From Niabella drilacis (GTDB taxonomy: Bacteria > Bacteroidota > Bacteroidia > Chitinophagales > Chitinophagaceae): 64,000 nucleotides of DNA. The stretch's first letter is position 1, and each line of letters starts with the position of its first letter. The position numbers were made by a program, and so were the translations under genes. A model generated the notes under the pieces. That model did no database searches. It saw only the letters and a program-made list of their open reading frames with translations, and had not been told where the DNA came from. The stretch lies in assembly GCF_900101395.1 (NCBI RefSeq), contig NZ_FMZO01000019.1, forward strand, positions 30,357-94,356, given 5' to 3'. This document shows, piece by piece, positions 34,064 to 42,798 of the stretch.

Positions 34064-35176
34064 TTATTGTTTCCGGTTTTGGCTTCCGTTTTTCACCCCC
34101 GGTTCCCACCATCGTTCCCAGGGTTTGTCCAGCTGATCCAGGTCTACCTTTTCACCGATCTTCGGGGTAAGCAAAGGGAACTTCCCGGTCTCCGCTAATG
34201 CGGTTACCTGCTGCAGCGGTTCATACCAGGGATGCTGTGCCAGTTTGAATTTGGAATGATGCACGGGCAGCACCCGCTGCGCCTTCAGCTCCAGGGCCTC
34301 GGGCAAAATTTCCCGCGGCAGCGAATGGATATAGGGCCATTGCTGGTTGTATTGGCCACATTCCAGTATAGCGAGGTCAAAGGGACCCAGCAGCGCCCCT
34401 ATTTCTTTAAAATGACTACCATAGCCGCTATCGCCTCCCAGGAATATTTTCAGCGCGGGTGTTTGCAACACAAAGGAGGTCCACAATGAAATATTCCTTG
34501 AAAACAAACGCCCGGAAAAATGCCGTGCCGGCGTTAAAGTAACGGTGCAGCCTTCTCCAAGATCCACCTGGTCGTACCAGTTCTTTTCAACCAGCTTTTC
34601 CCTGCTCCAGCCCCAATACTCAAAATGCCGGGCCACCCCCAGTCCACAGATCACCTTCTTTACCTTCGGCCTTAGCTGCTGCACGGTCCTGTAATCAAGA
34701 TGATCCCAATGATCATGTGAAATAAACAACACATCGATATCCGGCATGGCTGCCGCCTGGTAATGATTGGTGCCGGGGAATGCCCTTACGGAGTTCCGGA
34801 ACGGGGAAGCATACCCGCTGAATACGGGATCCACCAGGAACCGCTTACCTTCCAGCTGTAGGAAGTAGGAACTATGGCCAAACCATACCAGCACATTTTC
34901 TTCGGGTTTTAACCCCCGGAGGTCTGTATCAACAAAGGGAAGCGCATAAGCGGGAACGGTATCCGGCATTTTCTGAAAAAACTTCCAGAAGATCCGGACC
35001 ATACTTGCTCCCTCGGCCAGCGCCGGGGTGGGCAGCAGGTTTTGAAACTGCCCGTTCTTATAGTTGGAAAGCTGAAGGAATGCGCTTTTCCGTTTACTGT
35101 CGGGGAACCGCCCCAGCTGCCTGATCAGATCCATCGCTTTTTGCAAAGATTGGAATTTCTGCGGTGCAAACCGCAA
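34064..35176 (-). CDS. MBL-fold metallo-hydrolase, NAPE-PLD/UlaG-like
   Basis: Metallo-beta-lactamase-fold protein of 370 residues. The zinc motif HDHWDHLD, LTPARHFSGR, GGDSGYGSHF and VHHSKF are the ordered metal-binding motifs of the group that includes N-acyl-phosphatidylethanolamine phospholipase D and UlaG. VWFGHSSYFLQLEGKRFLVDP is the typical domain start. No signal peptide. The start is uncertain: TTG at 35176 has a strong GGAGG four bases upstream, while the first ATG (35134) has none, so TTG is preferred. Substrate unknown. It is separated from the next upstream gene by a strong terminator. Confidence 0.85.
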   Translation of the reverse strand: MRFAPQKFQSLQKAMDLIRQLGRFPDSKRKSAFLQLSNYKNGQFQNLLPTPALAEGASMVRIFWKFFQKMPDTVPAYALPFVDTDLRGLKPEENVLVWFGHSSYFLQLEGKRFLVDPVFSGYASPFRNSVRAFPGTNHYQAAAMPDIDVLFISHDHWDHLDYRTVQQLRPKVKKVICGLGVARHFEYWGWSREKLVEKNWYDQVDLGEGCTVTLTPARHFSGRLFSRNISLWTSFVLQTPALKIFLGGDSGYGSHFKEIGALLGPFDLAILECGQYNQQWPYIHSLPREILPEALELKAQRVLPVHHSKFKLAQHPWYEPLQQVTALAETGKFPLLTPKIGEKVDLDQLDKPWERWWEPGVKNGSQNRKQ

Positions 35177-35202
35177 AGATCCTCCGTACTCCTGACAGCC
35201 TT

Positions 35203-35242
35203 AAAAAAAAAAATTGCATCAATCCGGAGACTGATGCAATTT
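35203..35242 (-). terminator. Rho-independent terminator of the glycine-rich protein gene
   Basis: A perfect 11-bp stem (AAATTGCATCA with TGATGCAATTT, 10-nt loop) is followed on the minus strand by a T-run of about 11. It lies 23 bp past the stop of the glycine-rich gene and immediately before the metallo-hydrolase gene. Confidence 0.85.
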
Positions 35243-35264
35243 CTACAATGCCTGATGGAATGCT

Positions 35265-36548
35265 TTAATCCCTTGTAACGGCAACGATCTTTGAATAGCT
35301 GCTATGACCATCCGTATCTACCTGTTCGATGCGGATAAAGCCCTTTTTACCTTTCAGATCTTCCGTATTGATCTCTGTGCTGTTCTTGCTGCAGGAAACC
35401 GCAGCGATCCCGATCAGTACATAACTCAATACAGCCGCCATAAACAGTTTACGGTTTCTCCGCGCCCCTGCAAAACCCAGGGCAGCAACCGCCATTACGG
35501 AGAGGCTTAATAATACAGCATTGCCGTTCTTATCGATGCTTACGGAATAAGTGGTATTACCGGTGAACACGGTACCTGCATGTTTCGATTTTACGGTAGC
35601 AATGGTTTGAAAATCCTTGCCATCTTCTGAAGCCTGGATGTTAAAATGATCGTTATTGCTTTCTTCCAGGGTAGTAAAATTCACCAGCAGCTCACTGGTT
35701 GTGGCCGTTGCCGAAATTGCTTCAAACTGTACAGGAAGCACTTGATCTATGGTTACTTCCACCCGGCCGTTACCACCGCTGGCTCCTGCTCGGCTGGTAC
35801 CATTGTCTGCCCAAAAGCCGCCGCCGCCGCCGCCGCCAGGTGCTACACCAGCAACCGCGTTAATAGTACGACTAGCACCATCTCCGCCATTACCGCCAGC
35901 ACCTGCATTACTGCCAATTTCCCCATTTCCGCCATTACCATGAGTTCTACCTGATCCATCAGAGCCTACGCTGCGGGTGCCGGCTGCACCGCCGCCACCG
36001 CCGCCATATCCGCTGCCGTTGGTGCTGCCATTCGCGCCATCATTTCCACCGTTGTTTACGATATTCGTAGCTCCCCCAATATTAGCCCACCACCATGTAG
36101 TTCCATTGCTCTGAGCACTGCCCCCATTTGCTCCGCCGGTACTATTGTCAGCAGAATTTCCACCATTAGCCGTAATTTCAAAAACAGAACTGATCCTGAA
36201 ATAAGAATCACCGCCGTCTGCCCCGGATGCCGCGCCGCCTTTGCCAACATTGACGGTATAATTACCCGGAGTTAAGGTATAGGTTACCTGGGAATAAGCG
36301 CCACCACCGCCGCCGCCAGCGGCCCTATCGTCTTGTGTACGGGTGCCACCGCCGCCACCGCCGCCCCAGACGCGGATAATAACCCGTTGAGACTGGCCCG
36401 ATGGTACCGTATACCGGTTGGCCGCAGTGCCGTTGTCGGCAGGATTTGAATACGTTGTTGTTTGCGCGGATGCGGCAGAAAATAATAAAGACAGAGAACC
36501 ACCAAGGATCAACCGGGCGTTAATCCTCCTTAAAAACCATGATTTCAT
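35265..36548 (-). CDS. Glycine-rich surface protein with C-terminal membrane hairpin
   Basis: Exported protein of 427 residues, start at 36548 chosen for its signal peptide (cleavage near SAASAQ, residue 29). Residues 62-262 are glycine- and asparagine-rich with poly-Gly runs (WGGGGGGG, GGGGGGAY, APGGGGGGGFW), like glycine-rich fibre or adhesin domains. Residues 271-325 (LPVQFEAISA to IATVKSK) match the Ig-like module that in Bacteroidota usually comes before a type IX secretion sorting domain. Here that domain is replaced by two hydrophobic helices (about 343-361 and 368-386) split by GARRNRK, and a 40-residue hydrophilic tail. No function is known; a membrane-anchored surface or periplasmic protein is inferred. 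Confidence 0.75.
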   Translation of the reverse strand: MKSWFLRRINARLILGGSLSLLFSAASAQTTTYSNPADNGTAANRYTVPSGQSQRVIIRVWGGGGGGGTRTQDDRAAGGGGGGAYSQVTYTLTPGNYTVNVGKGGAASGADGGDSYFRISSVFEITANGGNSADNSTGGANGGSAQSNGTTWWWANIGGATNIVNNGGNDGANGSTNGSGYGGGGGGAAGTRSVGSDGSGRTHGNGGNGEIGSNAGAGGNGGDGASRTINAVAGVAPGGGGGGGFWADNGTSRAGASGGNGRVEVTIDQVLPVQFEAISATATTSELLVNFTTLEESNNDHFNIQASEDGKDFQTIATVKSKHAGTVFTGNTTYSVSIDKNGNAVLLSLSVMAVAALGFAGARRNRKLFMAAVLSYVLIGIAAVSCSKNSTEINTEDLKGKKGFIRIEQVDTDGHSSYSKIVAVTRD

Positions 36549-36966
36549 TTTTGTGCAGTTTAAAGTAATAAATAAAAAAGTTGATGGTGATTGCCGGTAA
36601 AGCAAAAATGAATTCAAAAAATTCCGGCGCAGGAAAGGGCTGCAGAAATAGTTTTGAGTGGCTGATGATATTGCGGCGGAACCACACCCTCAAAGCATAC
36701 CATGCGTTTGAAACAGGCTGATGGCCGGACATATCCATATCTTTAGTGGTTTCAGAGGAGCGATGGATCCGCAGTGGATCTTCAACTGTTGGTTTGGAGG
36801 GGATAACAGTTGTTGACTGGTTGTAAATCAACGGCGCAAATATACGGCATTAACAGCTGCATGCTCAATACCCCCAATGCGGTATTTTTCTCAACGCCCG
36901 GCCGCTTTTCTATTGAACGCTTTTGCAGATGCCCGGTTTCAAAAATGAAAGAACCACCTGCCGGTA
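36549..36966. other. Intergenic region, no gene seen
   Basis: About 420 bp between the glycine-rich gene start and the TlpA-like gene stop. Short frames on both strands carry no recognisable motif. The stretch next to 36548 is AT-rich and should hold the glycine-rich gene promoter. Confidence 0.4.
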
Positions 36967-37806
36967 CTACCATTTCTTTTGATCCGCCGTTTTTTTCATT
37001 TCCTTTTCCAGGAAGGGTTGCAACTCCTTCACCGACTGTACCACCTTTAAAATCTTTCCATCGGTTCCAACCAGCAAATGCGTGGGGTACATCGTAATAT
37101 TTAGTTTATTGCTCATATAGGCATCCATCTCCGGGATCACCGCGTACTCCAGCTCCCGGGTGCTCAAAAACTTTTCAAGGTCATTTTTTTTATCGCTTGC
37201 CAGGCTTATAAAAAGCAGGTTGTTCCTGTTCTTATACTCCTCAACAAGCGCATTGCATTCCGGGAATTCCCGCACGCATGCAAGGCAATGGATGAACCAG
37301 CATTTTAAGACCAGCAGTTTCCCTTTTGTTGAGCCCGTATTATAGGTTTGCCCCCGCAGATCAGTAAATGCAAACTCCGGAAGCCGCATGCCTTCCATTT
37401 TAAAGTTCTTCATCTCAATAGAGGCCAGTTGCCGGCTGGTTGACCTAATCGCCTCATCCCGGCCGGTAAGCGGGTATAGTTTATAAACCGGCATTCCCCT
37501 GTAACGCTTGATCTTAAATGCTACAACATCCCCGGTCATTAACCGGCGCAGGAACGCTCCTTTTCCAATGGGCACCGAGTCCGCATCCAGCCCCATAAAG
37601 TCTCCGGATAAATGCACATTGTAGTAGGTATAATCATACCAGCTATCATGGTCTTCTAGCAATTTGCCCGGATCAACAAAAAAATCTTCATCCGGCAACA
37701 CTTCGTTACTTCCTGCCGGAGCCCCGTTGTCCGTATGCACAGGGCCGCCCGCATTATTACAGGCCCATAAAAACAAGGGGATAAGAACAATAAACGATCG
37801 TTTCAT
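36967..37806 (-). CDS. TlpA-like thioredoxin-fold lipoprotein
   Basis: Lipid-anchored (lipobox LFLWAC, Cys16) protein of 279 residues with a C-terminal thioredoxin fold of the TlpA/AhpC-TSA type. The redox motif is C174LAC (WFIHCLACVREFP), in place of the usual WC.PC, and the cis-Pro loop is MYPTHLL. The N-terminal 130 residues are a separate region without recognised domain. A role in thiol-disulfide exchange in the periplasm is likely. A short upstream frame ends 3 bp before its start. Confidence 0.82.
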   Translation of the reverse strand: MKRSFIVLIPLFLWACNNAGGPVHTDNGAPAGSNEVLPDEDFFVDPGKLLEDHDSWYDYTYYNVHLSGDFMGLDADSVPIGKGAFLRRLMTGDVVAFKIKRYRGMPVYKLYPLTGRDEAIRSTSRQLASIEMKNFKMEGMRLPEFAFTDLRGQTYNTGSTKGKLLVLKCWFIHCLACVREFPECNALVEEYKNRNNLLFISLASDKKNDLEKFLSTRELEYAVIPEMDAYMSNKLNITMYPTHLLVGTDGKILKVVQSVKELQPFLEKEMKKTADQKKW

Positions 37807-37809
37807 ATT

Positions 37810-37992
37810 TTAATTTGAAGGGATCACCTGCATTCCTTTATTATAAATGCCTGGCTGCCCCTGATTTTTTTCACCGATCCACAACAACTGCCCATTACAT
37901 ATCGCCTCCTGAAAGAGCCCTACCACTGTCCTGCCAATAAAGTTACTAAGTTTTGAAGCATTCTTCACCGTACTGCATGTCACCGGGTGCAT
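37810..37992 (-). CDS. Short hypothetical ORF upstream of the TlpA-like gene
   Basis: Sixty codons from ATG at 37992, ending 3 bp before the TlpA-like start. The product (ending NQGQPGIYNKGMQVIPSN) has no recognised motif, signal peptide or membrane helix. The tight spacing allows translational coupling, but it may equally be the end of a decayed gene or leader DNA. Confidence 0.3.
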   Translation of the reverse strand: MHPVTCSTVKNASKLSNFIGRTVVGLFQEAICNGQLLWIGEKNQGQPGIYNKGMQVIPSN

Positions 37993-38374
37993 GACCTTTT
38001 TTAACGGCTGCTTCTAATGAAGCGTTTGCGAAGATTGCCTGTCACCGGTTGGTACTGCGGGAGCTATTGGTTTTTGAAAAATGTTTTGCCACCCTGTCAT
38101 CAGCAGGGCAAACAGGTCTGATATAAAATCGTATTTGCAGGCGGATATAAGATGCCTCTCTGTGTTCCGTCCGAAAGGTCCGGACCTATACCTCCTATGT
38201 TTGCCACAGAAGCGCTGAAGCACAGATAACTCAGCGTTGCTGCGGCTCAGCGGCTGAGTTTTTGTAACAGCATCGTTCAGTTGCCGGAGCCCTGATATTG
38301 CCGGCGCTTCATGAAGTTCCGGAACATCATAAAAAAACCGGTATACAAAATACCATTGCCTGATCATTAGGCCC
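37993..38374. other. Intergenic region with degenerate CACAGAAG words
   Basis: About 380 bp without a convincing gene. It includes CCACAGAAGCGCTGAAGCAC near 38208, a type of word also seen near 30150 and 63830 in this window. The rest shows nothing recognisable. Confidence 0.4.
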
Positions 38375-38382
38375 TACTTTTG
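38356..38382 (+). promoter_or_regulatory. Bacteroidota-type promoter of the SerB-SerA fusion gene
   Basis: TTG at 38356-38358, 16-bp spacer, then TACTTTTG at 38375-38382, a full match to TAnnTTTG. It lies 46 bp before the ATG at 38428. The same TTG-N16-TAnnTTTG layout occurs at 46894-46920. Confidence 0.65.
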
Positions 38383-38427
38383 CACCGCAAATACACACAA
38401 CACACGTACACTGGCTTTACACATAAG

Positions 38428-39714
38428 ATGAAACAAAAAAAATATTACATCATAGATTTTGACAGCACTTTTACACAGGTGGAGGCACTGGATGAACTGG
38501 TCCGGATCTCCCTGAAAGACAATCCTAAAAAAGAGGCTGTTTATAAGAAGATTGAAGACCTCACCAATAAGGCCATGAGTGGCACCATGTCGTTCTCCGA
38601 AAGCCTGGCGGCGCGTGTAAAGTTATTAGAAGCAGACCGGACACACCTGAAGAAGCTGGTTACACACCTGAAAAAGAAAGTGTCCAGATCCTTTTCACGA
38701 AATGCATCCTTTTTTAAGAAACATGCCGATGATGTACTGATCGTTTCCGGTGGCTTTAAAGAATTTATCACCCCGGTGGTGAAGAAGTTCCATATAAAAA
38801 AAGAAAACATCTATGCCAATACTTTTGTATTTGATGCTGCAGGAAAGATCATCGGCTACGACGACCAGAACCCGTTGAGCAAGGAAGGTGGCAAGGTGAT
38901 CCTGATCCGCGACCTTAACTTACAGGGCGACCTTTATGGTATTGGTGATGGTTACTCCGATTTTCAGCTGCGGGAGAGCGGACTGATCAAGAAATTCTTT
39001 GCCTATACCGAGAACATTTCGCGGAAAAGCGTTACTGCAAAGGCCGATCATGTAACACCCAGCTTTGACGAATTCCTGTACATCAACAAACTTCCGGGTG
39101 CCATTTCCTATCCCAAAAACCGCATCCTGTGCCTGGTAATGGGCACCCTGCCGGAAAAAGAATTGCAGCCCTTTATACAGGAAGGATTTACGCTGGTACA
39201 TGAAAAAGACGCCGATGAAAAAGCATTTCACCAGGCGGGTATGCTGATCCTGGCTGCCGGCGCGGTTATTGATCCCAAAAAAATAAAAAAGGCCAGCCGC
39301 TTAAAAGCGATCGGCATTTTTGGAAAAGAAAAACCGGTAGTTCCGTTACCACTCTGCACCGAAATGGGGATCGTGGTCTTTGGCCATGCACGGTCGAACC
39401 TACAGGTGGCACAACATATGATCGGCTTTATCAATAAGGGGGCTATCGGCAACAGCTATAATTTTCCAAAACTCCGGCTGCCCGCGGTAAAGAATACGCA
39501 CCGGATCATTCATATACACCGGAACCTGCCGGGGGCTATTGCCGAAATAAACCTGCTGCTTGCAAAACACGGTATCAACATCAGCGCCCAGTTCCTGATG
39601 ACCAACGCCATTATCGGGTATGCGATCATCGATATTGACAAGAATTACGACCGGCAATTATTAAAAGAATTAAAGAAAACGGGGCATACCATTAAGACCC
39701 GGGTACTCTATTAA
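38428..39714 (+). CDS. Phosphoserine phosphatase fused to a truncated phosphoglycerate dehydrogenase with ACT domain
   Basis: Cytoplasmic two-part protein, 428 residues, start at 38428. Residues 1-220 are a HAD-IB phosphatase of the SerB type: D10FDST nucleophile, SGG (107-109), Lys in SKEGGK (151-156) and GIGDGYSD (172-179). Residues 230-345 resemble the substrate-binding half of 3-phosphoglycerate dehydrogenase (ASRLKAIGIFGKE, GIVVFGHARSNLQVAQH), and 341-428 its ACT tail (GNSYNFPKLRLP, then RIIHIHRNLPGAIAEINLLL, and TIKTRVLY). The NAD-binding domain is absent. The first half should make serine from phosphoserine; the second half probably senses serine or another amino acid. Confidence 0.85.
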   Translation: MKQKKYYIIDFDSTFTQVEALDELVRISLKDNPKKEAVYKKIEDLTNKAMSGTMSFSESLAARVKLLEADRTHLKKLVTHLKKKVSRSFSRNASFFKKHADDVLIVSGGFKEFITPVVKKFHIKKENIYANTFVFDAAGKIIGYDDQNPLSKEGGKVILIRDLNLQGDLYGIGDGYSDFQLRESGLIKKFFAYTENISRKSVTAKADHVTPSFDEFLYINKLPGAISYPKNRILCLVMGTLPEKELQPFIQEGFTLVHEKDADEKAFHQAGMLILAAGAVIDPKKIKKASRLKAIGIFGKEKPVVPLPLCTEMGIVVFGHARSNLQVAQHMIGFINKGAIGNSYNFPKLRLPAVKNTHRIIHIHRNLPGAIAEINLLLAKHGINISAQFLMTNAIIGYAIIDIDKNYDRQLLKELKKTGHTIKTRVLY

Positions 39715-39765
39715 AACCCGGTCAACAAGCCGCTTAGGGGATATTGGTTGCACTTCGGGAAGACA

Positions 39766-40194
39766 TTACCGGTTGAAGTCGGGATAAGGAAACCCTTTAC
39801 CGGTTTCACAAAGAAAGCGGAGACTCCTGAAAAACAGCGCCCAATCGTAACTACAGGAGGCAAATTCGGGAGTATACTCCTTCCATCCGTCATGATGAAA
39901 AAGCAACACGGTGCCTTTTTTATGTGGCTGCAGCTCAAAGGTAAGCGTGGTGCCGATCCAGTCTTCAAAAGCGCGGATACAGCGCCATTGAACACTGCTG
40001 AACGGCTTCAGCTCCCTGATCTCCATCTCTTTAAAATAATCCGGCCCAAAGGCAAACCGGGCAATGCTGCCCACTTCCGGTATCGCGGTCGTTTCCGGCG
40101 TCCACCAACCGGACAGGCCTTCCCGGGTGGTCAGTGCACTGTAAACTTTTTCGGCGGATGCCTCTATCAGCAACCTGTGATAAATACTTTTCAT
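39766..40194 (-). CDS. SRPBCC (START-like/AHSA1) domain protein
   Basis: Small cytoplasmic protein of 142 residues from the ATG at 40194, which has AGGTTATT just upstream; the longer frame is unlikely. YHRLLIEASAEKVYSALTTREGLSGWWT is the typical AHSA1/polyketide-cyclase-like opening (first 20: YHRLLIEASAEKVYSALTTR), and the C-terminal helix SYDWALFFRSLRFLCETGKG is characteristic. The family binds hydrophobic ligands in a deep cavity; ligand unknown. No clear operon partner. Confidence 0.82.
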   Translation of the reverse strand: MKSIYHRLLIEASAEKVYSALTTREGLSGWWTPETTAIPEVGSIARFAFGPDYFKEMEIRELKPFSSVQWRCIRAFEDWIGTTLTFELQPHKKGTVLLFHHDGWKEYTPEFASCSYDWALFFRSLRFLCETGKGFPYPDFNR

Positions 40195-40377
40195 AATAAC
40201 CTGCTTTGTTGATACTACAAAGCTAATATCAAAAAGCAGGATCAAGGGGGTGTAAACCAGACTTTCAGCCGGGCCGATCCGGACAATCCCGGCCACATTG
40301 CTTCAAACAGGCAATAGCAGTTCAAATACCAGCAAATGGCCGGACCCGTATGCTACAGGCAAGACCTTAGCGCTTAA

Positions 40378-41040
40378 TTACTTTCCGCTGCGGATCAGGG
40401 ACAGGAACCCGGCCCGGGTTGTTTCATTTTGAAACCGGCCCGAATAATGCGCCGTAACGGTGCTGCTTTGAATATCTTTAATGCCACGCGCAGCCACGCA
40501 GAGATGTGTGGCCTCCACCATAACGGCTACATCGTTATGCTGTAATACGGCTTTCAGCCCATCAGCGATCTGAACGGTCAGCCGCTCCTGTACCTGCGGC
40601 CGCCGGGCATAATACTGTACCAGCCGGTTGATCTTTGACAGCCCTATTACCCGGGTGCCGGGGATATAGGCTACATGCACTTTTCCGATGATGGGTACAA
40701 AATGATGCTCACAACAGGAGTAAAGGGTTATATCCTTTTCAACAAGCATCCGGTCGTACCCGTACCGGTTCTCAAAAAGACTGATCTCCGGTTTACTGGT
40801 GGGGTTCAGCCCGCTGAACAGCTCCTTTACATACATTTTTGCCACCCGTCCCGGGGTCTTATTCAGGCTGTCATCATTAAGATCCAGCCCCAGCACATGC
40901 ATAATACGGCCAAAATGGTATGCAATCTCATCGATCTTTTCCTGGTCGCTTTGTTCAAATGCATCTTCGCGGAGCGGCGGGTTCAAAAGAAGATCACCCG
41001 GCTCCTGATGCAACAGTCCGTTAACAGGATCATTCTCCAT
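40378..41040 (-). CDS. folE: GTP cyclohydrolase I
   Basis: Makes 7,8-dihydroneopterin triphosphate from GTP, first step of tetrahydrofolate or queuosine-type pterin synthesis; about 220 residues. SCCEHHFVPIIGKVHVAYIP carries the zinc Cys and His ligands, and EATHLCVAARGIK the second Cys and substrate residues. The ATG at 41040 shares its first base with the stop of the sigma-factor gene (TAATG), so translation is probably coupled. The longer frame to 41088 would overlap that gene. Its place in an operon with DoxX and a sigma factor is unusual. Confidence 0.92.
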   Translation of the reverse strand: MENDPVNGLLHQEPGDLLLNPPLREDAFEQSDQEKIDEIAYHFGRIMHVLGLDLNDDSLNKTPGRVAKMYVKELFSGLNPTSKPEISLFENRYGYDRMLVEKDITLYSCCEHHFVPIIGKVHVAYIPGTRVIGLSKINRLVQYYARRPQVQERLTVQIADGLKAVLQHNDVAVMVEATHLCVAARGIKDIQSSTVTAHYSGRFQNETTRAGFLSLIRSGK

Positions 41041-41687
41041 TACAGCAATTTTATCTTTTCCATTACCCGGTGTACGATCGCATCGCAATAGATGAGGTTG
41101 AACTCAAAGATCTCCGAAGGGGCATACATTTTTTCGATCTCATTCCGCAGCATCGTCTTTGCCCGGTTCAAACGTACTTTCACATTCGCCTCTGTGATCT
41201 CCAGCAAACCGGCGGTTTCCGATACGTTCAACCCGTTCATTTCCCGGAGGGAGAATACGATACGGTAATCGAATGGCAACCTGCCGAGCGCGTCCTCAAT
41301 AACCCGCCCCAACTCGTTGTTCTGGACCATTTTTCCTGTATCATTATCGAAGCCTGTAAACATAGGTGCTGAATTGTCATTTATATCTTTTGCTATCTCA
41401 TTTTTAAAAGCAGCTTTTCTTCTTTTCCTGTAACAGTGGTTCATCATGATCCGGATGAGCCAGGTTTTAAAATCCGAACGTCCTTCAAATTGTTCCAGGC
41501 TTTTATAAGCATCCACGAAGGTATCCTGCATCAGATCCTGTGTATCCTCATGATTATAGTTATAGGACCTGCCCGTTTTATATAAACCGGGGTTATACCG
41601 GCGGATAAGGATCTCGTAGAGTGCGGTTTCCCCTTCCAGGATCCGTTGAATCAGTTCTGTTTCTTTCAGGAGTTCGAATGAGGTCAT
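41040..41687 (-). CDS. ECF-type RNA polymerase sigma factor
   Basis: Sigma-70 family factor of about 215 residues. Region 2: ALYEILIRRYNPGLYKTGRS to DLMQDTFVDAYKSLEQFEGR, with the FKTWLIRIMMNHCYRKRR segment; region 4: ALGRLPFDYRIVFSLREMNG and SETAGLLEITEANVKVRLNRAK. No anti-sigma gene is adjacent, unlike the FecR-linked sigma at 58 kb. It follows the DoxX-like gene (start ATG at 41687 lies 5 bp after that stop; an alternative ATG at 41702 overlaps it) and overlaps folE by one base. Together they form a three-gene operon, perhaps stress-linked. Confidence 0.88.
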   Translation of the reverse strand: MTSFELLKETELIQRILEGETALYEILIRRYNPGLYKTGRSYNYNHEDTQDLMQDTFVDAYKSLEQFEGRSDFKTWLIRIMMNHCYRKRRKAAFKNEIAKDINDNSAPMFTGFDNDTGKMVQNNELGRVIEDALGRLPFDYRIVFSLREMNGLNVSETAGLLEITEANVKVRLNRAKTMLRNEIEKMYAPSEIFEFNLIYCDAIVHRVMEKIKLL

Positions 41688-41691
41688 CGTT

Positions 41692-42075
41692 TTATGCAGC
41701 AAGTTTGGATAATTTTGCCATAGAAAAAGCTGCTATGGCCATTACAAGATCGCGGACCGCCACATCAACGTATTGAAAGCCGGCCAGCAACGTTAATGCA
41801 ATGGCCGTAAGCCAGGCCGCAACAATATATCCGCCCAGGGCAGCCTTCCGCCACACAATAATACCGGCAATGATTTCAATAACCCCCACGATCATCATAA
41901 ACGTTGATGCCGGGAACGGCAGCAACCGGGCAAGGGAGGGATTCAGATATAATTCCCAGTTCGTAAGCAGGTTCGTGAACTTATCGAGTCCGGCAACAAT
42001 GGGTACAATCCCGAATGTGGCCCTCAGCAGGGTGAAGATCCCCTTCAGTTGCTGCTGCAGATTATTCGTTTCCAT
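41692..42075 (-). CDS. DoxX-like integral membrane protein
   Basis: Small membrane protein, 127 residues, with four predicted helices (near TFGIVPIVAGLDKFTNLLT, FMMIVGVIEIIAGIIVW, LGGYIVAAWLTAIALTLLAG and LVMAIAAFSMAKL). The arrangement is that of DoxX/DUF417-type proteins, some of which act in redox or thiosulfate metabolism. First gene of the operon with the sigma factor and folE. Function here unknown. Confidence 0.75.
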   Translation of the reverse strand: METNNLQQQLKGIFTLLRATFGIVPIVAGLDKFTNLLTNWELYLNPSLARLLPFPASTFMMIVGVIEIIAGIIVWRKAALGGYIVAAWLTAIALTLLAGFQYVDVAVRDLVMAIAAFSMAKLSKLAA

Positions 42076-42146
42076 TTTTTCTTTTTTTAATGACTGTTAC
42101 TTTATTAGAGTACCCAACCATCAAAAAGGTTACAAATGCTGTCCGT

Positions 42147-42503
42147 TTATACCGGTTGCCCAAAGGTGAGCAGATTATTATCAGGGTCCAGTAAAGAAAA
42201 TTCCTTTTGTCCCCATGGTTTTACCTGCAGGGATCCCGCCGGGTGAATGCGCACCTTCCTGTTCAGCAGGTCCTGGTACAGGGCCTCAATGTTGTCAGAA
42301 CGGAGGTATACCTGGCCGTAGTTTTCAGCCGGCTCCAGCTCTTTAAATTCAAAGAAATGTATCTGGACAGCGTCTCTTTGCACCATCAGGTATCCTTCAT
42401 AATCTGCGCTTCCAAACTCGGAGAACCCCAATTGCTGAATATAGAAATTCCGGGTTGTTATTTTATCCCGCATGGGCAGCTTCGGATGAATGTTGGTAAG
42501 CAT
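42147..42503 (-). CDS. VOC-fold protein (bleomycin-resistance/glyoxalase-like)
   Basis: Single-domain VOC protein of 118 residues, with two repeated beta-alpha-beta modules: PKLPMRDKITTRNFYIQQLG at the start and DNIEALYQDLLNRKV to EFSLLDPDNNLLTFGQ at the end. VQIHFFEF, with a His, and the Glu region near the end are the likely metal positions. Family members bind antibiotics or catalyse glyoxalase-type reactions; the sequence is closest in style to bleomycin-binding proteins, which often are general small-molecule binders. No operon partner. Confidence 0.78.
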   Translation of the reverse strand: MLTNIHPKLPMRDKITTRNFYIQQLGFSEFGSADYEGYLMVQRDAVQIHFFEFKELEPAENYGQVYLRSDNIEALYQDLLNRKVRIHPAGSLQVKPWGQKEFSLLDPDNNLLTFGQPV

Positions 42504-42798
42504 ATGGATCTTCTTTCCCTAAATATAACACGAATCCGGCAAAATCGGACCGGGCTACGTTTCCCGTCTGGTTTCGGTCACAACCGGGATACGGCCCCTA
42601 CCGTGAAGAACTGCCGCATCAGCAGCCCCCCGCAGAGCAAGCCGGAGCCTGGGAAAGGAAAAACTCCGGCAGCAAAAAGAGATTTGCCGAACACATGCCG
42701 GAAGACTGTTTACAGGGGTTCCGCCGGGAGCATATATTTTGGGAGCTATTTTCCAGGATTGGTCAAAAACTCGCCGGTGTTATCGTATTTTTACCCCT

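Noticed and set aside
35646..35954. Pro/Ala-rich plus-strand frames opposite the glycine-rich gene
   Set aside because: They arise from the complement of poly-Gly codons (GCC/CCG runs).
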